Both the position numbers and the translations under genes were made by a program. A stretch of DNA of 64,000 bases, taken from Pseudooceanicola nitratireducens (lineage in GTDB: Bacteria > Pseudomonadota > Alphaproteobacteria > Rhodobacterales > Rhodobacteraceae). Positions within the stretch are counted from its first letter, which is position 1; each line of letters begins with the position of its first letter. The notes under the pieces were generated by a model, which did no database searches, was not told the origin of the DNA, and saw nothing but the letters and a program-made list of their open reading frames with translations. Positions 61,292 through 64,000 of the stretch are shown piece by piece. The stretch is from positions 558,001-622,000 of the forward strand of contig NZ_FNZG01000003.1 of the NCBI RefSeq assembly GCF_900109195.1, read 5' to 3'.

Positions 61292-63160
61292 ATGGTCCGT
61301 TTCATTTCGCGCGTGGCATGCGCATTGGTACTTTTGACACATGTGCAGGTCACGGATCTACGCGCGCAGGACGCGGAAACCGTCTGGGTCCAGATCGAGG
61401 CGCAGCCCTCTCTGGCCCTGGCCGAGGATGCGATCCGCGGCTATGCCGACCGGCTTCAGGACGTGAACGGTTTTTCGCTTGGCGGCGGCTGGTACGGTAT
61501 CGCGCTTGGCCCCTATTCGCGGGAAGATGCAGGCCGCGTGCTGCAGGTCCTGCGGTCGGAAGGCGCGATCCCGCGCGACAGCTATATCGCCCAGCCCTCG
61601 GCCTTCCGTCAGCAGTTCTGGCCCCGTGGTGGCGATGCGCTGAACACGCCCGCCGTGACTGGCCCGCAGGGTCAGCAGGTGGCCGAAGAGGCGCAGACCG
61701 AGGAACTGGCCGAGGCCTTGGCGGAACAGCTGGCCGAGGATCAGCCCACGGCCGAACCCGCCCCGCAGCCGCAACAGCAGGTGCAGGACCAGGTTCAGCC
61801 CGTCGTCACCCCTGCCCCCCAGCCCGCCCCCGAACCCGAGGAAACCCCGGCCGAGGCACGCCGCAGCGAATCCCTGCTGACCCGGGAAGAACGGATGCAG
61901 CTTCAGGTCGCGCTGAAATGGGCCGGTTTCTACGACAGCGCCATCGACGGTGCCTTTGGCCGCGGCACGCGCGGCTCCATGGCAGGCTGGCAGTCGCAGA
62001 ACGGCTATGAGGCCACCGGCGTCTTGACCACCCGCCAGCGCGCGGCCCTGCTGCGCCAGTACAACGCCATCCTGGAAGGGCTGGACCTGCAGATGGTCAC
62101 CGACCAGACCGCCGGCATCCAGATGGTCCTGCCCATGGGGGCCGTGGCCTTCGACCGCTATGAAGCCCCCTTTGCCCATTACGAACCGACCGGCGACATC
62201 GACGCCCGCGTCGTGCTGATTTCCCAGGAAGGCGACCAGAAGACGCTGTTTGGCCTGTATGACATCCTGCAGACGCTGGAAATCATCCCGACCGACGGCC
62301 CCCGCGAACGTCGCAGCGACGGCTTCACCATCGTTGGTGAAAACGCCCGCATCGTGTCCCATACCGAGGTGACGCTGCAGAACGGCCGCATCAAGGGCTG
62401 GGTGCTGGTCTGGCCCTCGGGGGACGAGGAACGCCGCACCCGCCTTCTTGGCGAGATGCAGAAAAGCTTTGAGCGCGTGGTCGGTCAGGTCATGCCAAGC
62501 GCCATGGGCGCCGACGACGCACAAAGCATCGACCTGCTTTCGGGTCTTGAGATCCGCAAGCCGGTGATGTCGCGCTCGGGCTTCTACGTCAGCGACACGG
62601 GCCATGCCCTGACGACCCTGGAGGCGGTGGCGCAATGCGGCCGCATCACCCTGGACAACAAGGTCGACGCCGAGGTTCTGGCCCAGGATGAGACCACCGG
62701 CATTGCCCTTCTGAAACCGGTCGACCGTGTCGCCCCCCTGGGCGTGGCACGGTTCGCCACCACCGCCCCGCGCCTGCAGGGCGAAGTCGCCGCCGCCGGC
62801 TATCCCTACGAGGGCCGCCTGTCCGCACCGACGCTGAACTTTGGCCGCGTCGAAGAGCTTCAGGGCCTTTCGGGCGAGACCTGGGTGGAACGTCTGTCGA
62901 TCTCGTCGCTCTCCGGTGACGCCGGTGGCCCGGTGATCGACCAGTCCGGGTCGGTGATCGGCATGCTGCGCCCGGCCAGCGCCGATGGCCGCCAGCTGCC
63001 CCCCGGTGTCAGCTTTGCCGTCGACAGCAGCGTGCTGGTCGACCTGCTGGGCAAGGCCGGGCTGTCGGCCCTGGCCGGCAACCCCGATGCAAGCCTGGCC
63101 CCGGAGGACGTGAACCGCGTCGGCATGAACGTCACCGCGCTGGTGTCCTGCTGGGAATGA
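61292..63160 (+). CDS. SPOR / peptidoglycan-binding protein with inactive trypsin-like domain (622 aa)
   Basis: A signal peptide is followed by a SPOR-like domain (about 30-105; GGGWYGIALGPYSREDAGRVLQVL) and a Gln/Glu/Pro-rich linker. A PG_binding_1 unit lies at about 192-252 (VALKWAGFYDSAIDGAFGRGTRGSM). The C-terminal part (about 415-615) has the two-barrel trypsin/HtrA pattern. At the serine site it reads SGDAGGPV with Ala544 in place of Ser. The His site reads ALTTLEAV with Glu444, and the Asp site reads TTGIALL with Gly470. By eye all three catalytic residues are lost. It is probably a periplasmic cell-wall-bound scaffold and not a protease. Confidence 0.85.
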   Translation: MVRFISRVACALVLLTHVQVTDLRAQDAETVWVQIEAQPSLALAEDAIRGYADRLQDVNGFSLGGGWYGIALGPYSREDAGRVLQVLRSEGAIPRDSYIAQPSAFRQQFWPRGGDALNTPAVTGPQGQQVAEEAQTEELAEALAEQLAEDQPTAEPAPQPQQQVQDQVQPVVTPAPQPAPEPEETPAEARRSESLLTREERMQLQVALKWAGFYDSAIDGAFGRGTRGSMAGWQSQNGYEATGVLTTRQRAALLRQYNAILEGLDLQMVTDQTAGIQMVLPMGAVAFDRYEAPFAHYEPTGDIDARVVLISQEGDQKTLFGLYDILQTLEIIPTDGPRERRSDGFTIVGENARIVSHTEVTLQNGRIKGWVLVWPSGDEERRTRLLGEMQKSFERVVGQVMPSAMGADDAQSIDLLSGLEIRKPVMSRSGFYVSDTGHALTTLEAVAQCGRITLDNKVDAEVLAQDETTGIALLKPVDRVAPLGVARFATTAPRLQGEVAAAGYPYEGRLSAPTLNFGRVEELQGLSGETWVERLSISSLSGDAGGPVIDQSGSVIGMLRPASADGRQLPPGVSFAVDSSVLVDLLGKAGLSALAGNPDASLAPEDVNRVGMNVTALVSCWE

Positions 63161-63202
63161 TCCTTTTGGCCACGGCAGACCAGCGGTGATTGCAAACCAC
63201 TT

Positions 63203-63234
63203 CGAAACGGCCCAGGCGGCCGTTTCGTGCTTTT
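63203..63234 (+). terminator. Terminator after the protease-like gene
   Basis: CGAAACGGCC-CAGGC-GGCCGTTTCG is a 10-base stem followed by TGCTTTT, 43 bases after the stop. Confidence 0.88.
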
Positions 63235-63275
63235 GGGGCCTTCCCCGCCCCTGACCGTCCGAAGCGGAGCCCGGC

Positions 63276-63599
63276 ATGACCCTGCCTCTTTACCTTCTGG
63301 CCGCCCTGGCCGAGATCGCCGGCTGCTTTGCAGTCTGGGCCTGGTGGCGTCAGGACCAATCCGCGCTGTGGCTGATCCCCGGCCTTGCCTGCCTGATGGC
63401 CTTTGCCTGGATCTTGTCGCTTAGCCCTGCGGATGCGGCGGGACGCGCCTTTGCGGCCTATGGCGGGGTCTATATCGCGACCTCGCTGGCCTGGCTCTGG
63501 CTGGTCGAGGGGCAGCGCCCCGACAGCTGGGATTTGACCGGCGCGGCGCTTTGTCTGTGCGGGGCGGGTCTGATCCTATGGGGCCCGCGCGCGGGCTGA
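63276..63599 (+). CDS. YnfA/UPF0060 membrane protein (107 aa)
   Basis: Four hydrophobic helices are visible: [56 protein letters not shown] and [17 protein letters not shown]. The [19 protein letters not shown] and DxWDLTGA motifs identify the UPF0060/YnfA family, which is distantly related to small multidrug-resistance transporters. Physiological substrates are unclear. It stands alone, converging with the methyltransferase gene. Confidence 0.93.
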   Translation: MTLPLYLLAALAEIAGCFAVWAWWRQDQSALWLIPGLACLMAFAWILSLSPADAAGRAFAAYGGVYIATSLAWLWLVEGQRPDSWDLTGAALCLCGAGLILWGPRAG

Positions 63600-63621
63600 C
63601 CCAGCCCCCGGATCCGGGGAC

Positions 63622-64000
63622 TTATCCGCCCGCCTTGCCCGCCTTCTGCGCCAGAAGGATCGTTGCCAGCCCGCACAGCGGATCCTGGCGTACGAAATCC
63701 ACCACGCTCAGCCCATGGGCCAGCAGGATCGCGCGATAGTCGGTCTCGCTTAAACTGGCGTGAAAGACCTCATCCTCGCCCACGTGCCCCCAGGCTTCGC
63801 CCGGAATATGGCCCACGGTCAGCATCAGCCAGCCGCCGGGCTTCAGATGGGCGGCGATGCGCGGCAGCAGCGCGCGCTGCTCGGCCTCGGTCAGATGGAA
63901 GAAGGAATGCCAGCCCAGGATGCCGTCGAAGCTCTGCCCCAGGTTCAGACGGCGCATGTCCCCCTGCAGCCAGCGGCCCTGCGGAAGCTCTTGTTCCGCG
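63622..64000 (-). CDS. SAM-dependent methyltransferase, 5' truncated by window edge
   Basis: The frame stays open past the ATG at 63957 to the window end (LPQGRWLQGDMRRLNLGQSFD). So the real start and the SAM-binding glycine motif lie beyond 64000. The visible part has the post-I motifs GDMRRL and FDGILGWHSFFHLT, then LKPGGWLMLTVGH and the late strand DPLCGLATILLAQKAG. This matches the small class I methyltransferases with a GD-MR--L-LG--FDG-L pattern. The substrate is unknown. Confidence 0.88.
   Translation of the reverse strand, partial: AEQELPQGRWLQGDMRRLNLGQSFDGILGWHSFFHLTEAEQRALLPRIAAHLKPGGWLMLTVGHIPGEAWGHVGEDEVFHASLSETDYRAILLAHGLSVVDFVRQDPLCGLATILLAQKAGKAGG

Overview
The window is about 64 kb of high-GC DNA (roughly 65%) from an alphaproteobacterium, most likely a marine Rhodobacterales (Roseobacter-group) strain. 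The signs are an aa3-type ctaD next to a DUF2244 gene, a VPLPA-CTERM protein, TRAP and branched-chain-type ABC importers, the glyQ / DUF6446 / glyS / PEP-utilising-enzyme block, and intergenic repeats carrying CTCTTTGGTTTTC. No plasmid, phage or insertion-sequence hallmark is visible and no rRNA is present. The one tRNA is tRNA-Phe.

Layout. 1-7 kb: a truncated LysR gene, a cupin, then a GlxA-type regulator divergent from GntR / DapA-family lyase / aldehyde dehydrogenase / FAD amine oxidase, a small amine or amino-acid catabolic operon. 7-12.4 kb: small membrane and periplasmic proteins, tRNA-Phe, ctaD, DUF2244, a perfect 13-copy octanucleotide repeat, and a DUF3008 protein. 12.5-40.2 kb: the catabolic core. 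40.4-47.9 kb: yqeY, carA, an inner-membrane glycosyltransferase, GntR, a HAD phosphatase and a UbiH-type hydroxylase, with repeat-rich gaps. 48.4-54.4 kb: two Lrp genes divergent from ilvC, a sorting-signal protein, folP/folB and a cell-wall hydrolase. 54.6-64 kb: a PEP-utilising enzyme, glyS, DUF6446, glyQ, a protease-like protein with a degraded active site, YnfA, and a truncated methyltransferase.

The catabolic core reads as one route from tryptophan to a CoA-bound aromatic. KynA makes N-formylkynurenine, an HGGYW alpha/beta-hydrolase probably deformylates it, and KynU releases anthranilate. A benzoate-type CoA ligase makes 2-aminobenzoyl-CoA, and a two-domain monooxygenase/reductase hydroxylates and reduces the ring. 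An SDR, an acyl-CoA dehydrogenase, a crotonase-fold protein, a hotdog thioesterase and a RidA-family protein are candidates for the poorly known later steps. An ABC importer (livKHMGF), a TRAP importer with an M20 amidohydrolase, and two paralogous cupin/flavoprotein pairs lie between or beside these genes.

The most informative non-coding signal is a shared inverted repeat, TTTCAAG-N14/15-CTTGAAA, in both divergent intergenic regions of this core: thioesterase/monooxygenase, and formamidase/MarR. A contiguous TTCAAGCTTGAA lies in the AraC/cupin intergenic region. This suggests one MarR-controlled regulon that joins tryptophan breakdown to aminobenzoyl-CoA metabolism. All functional assignments are from reading motifs by eye; no database search was run.
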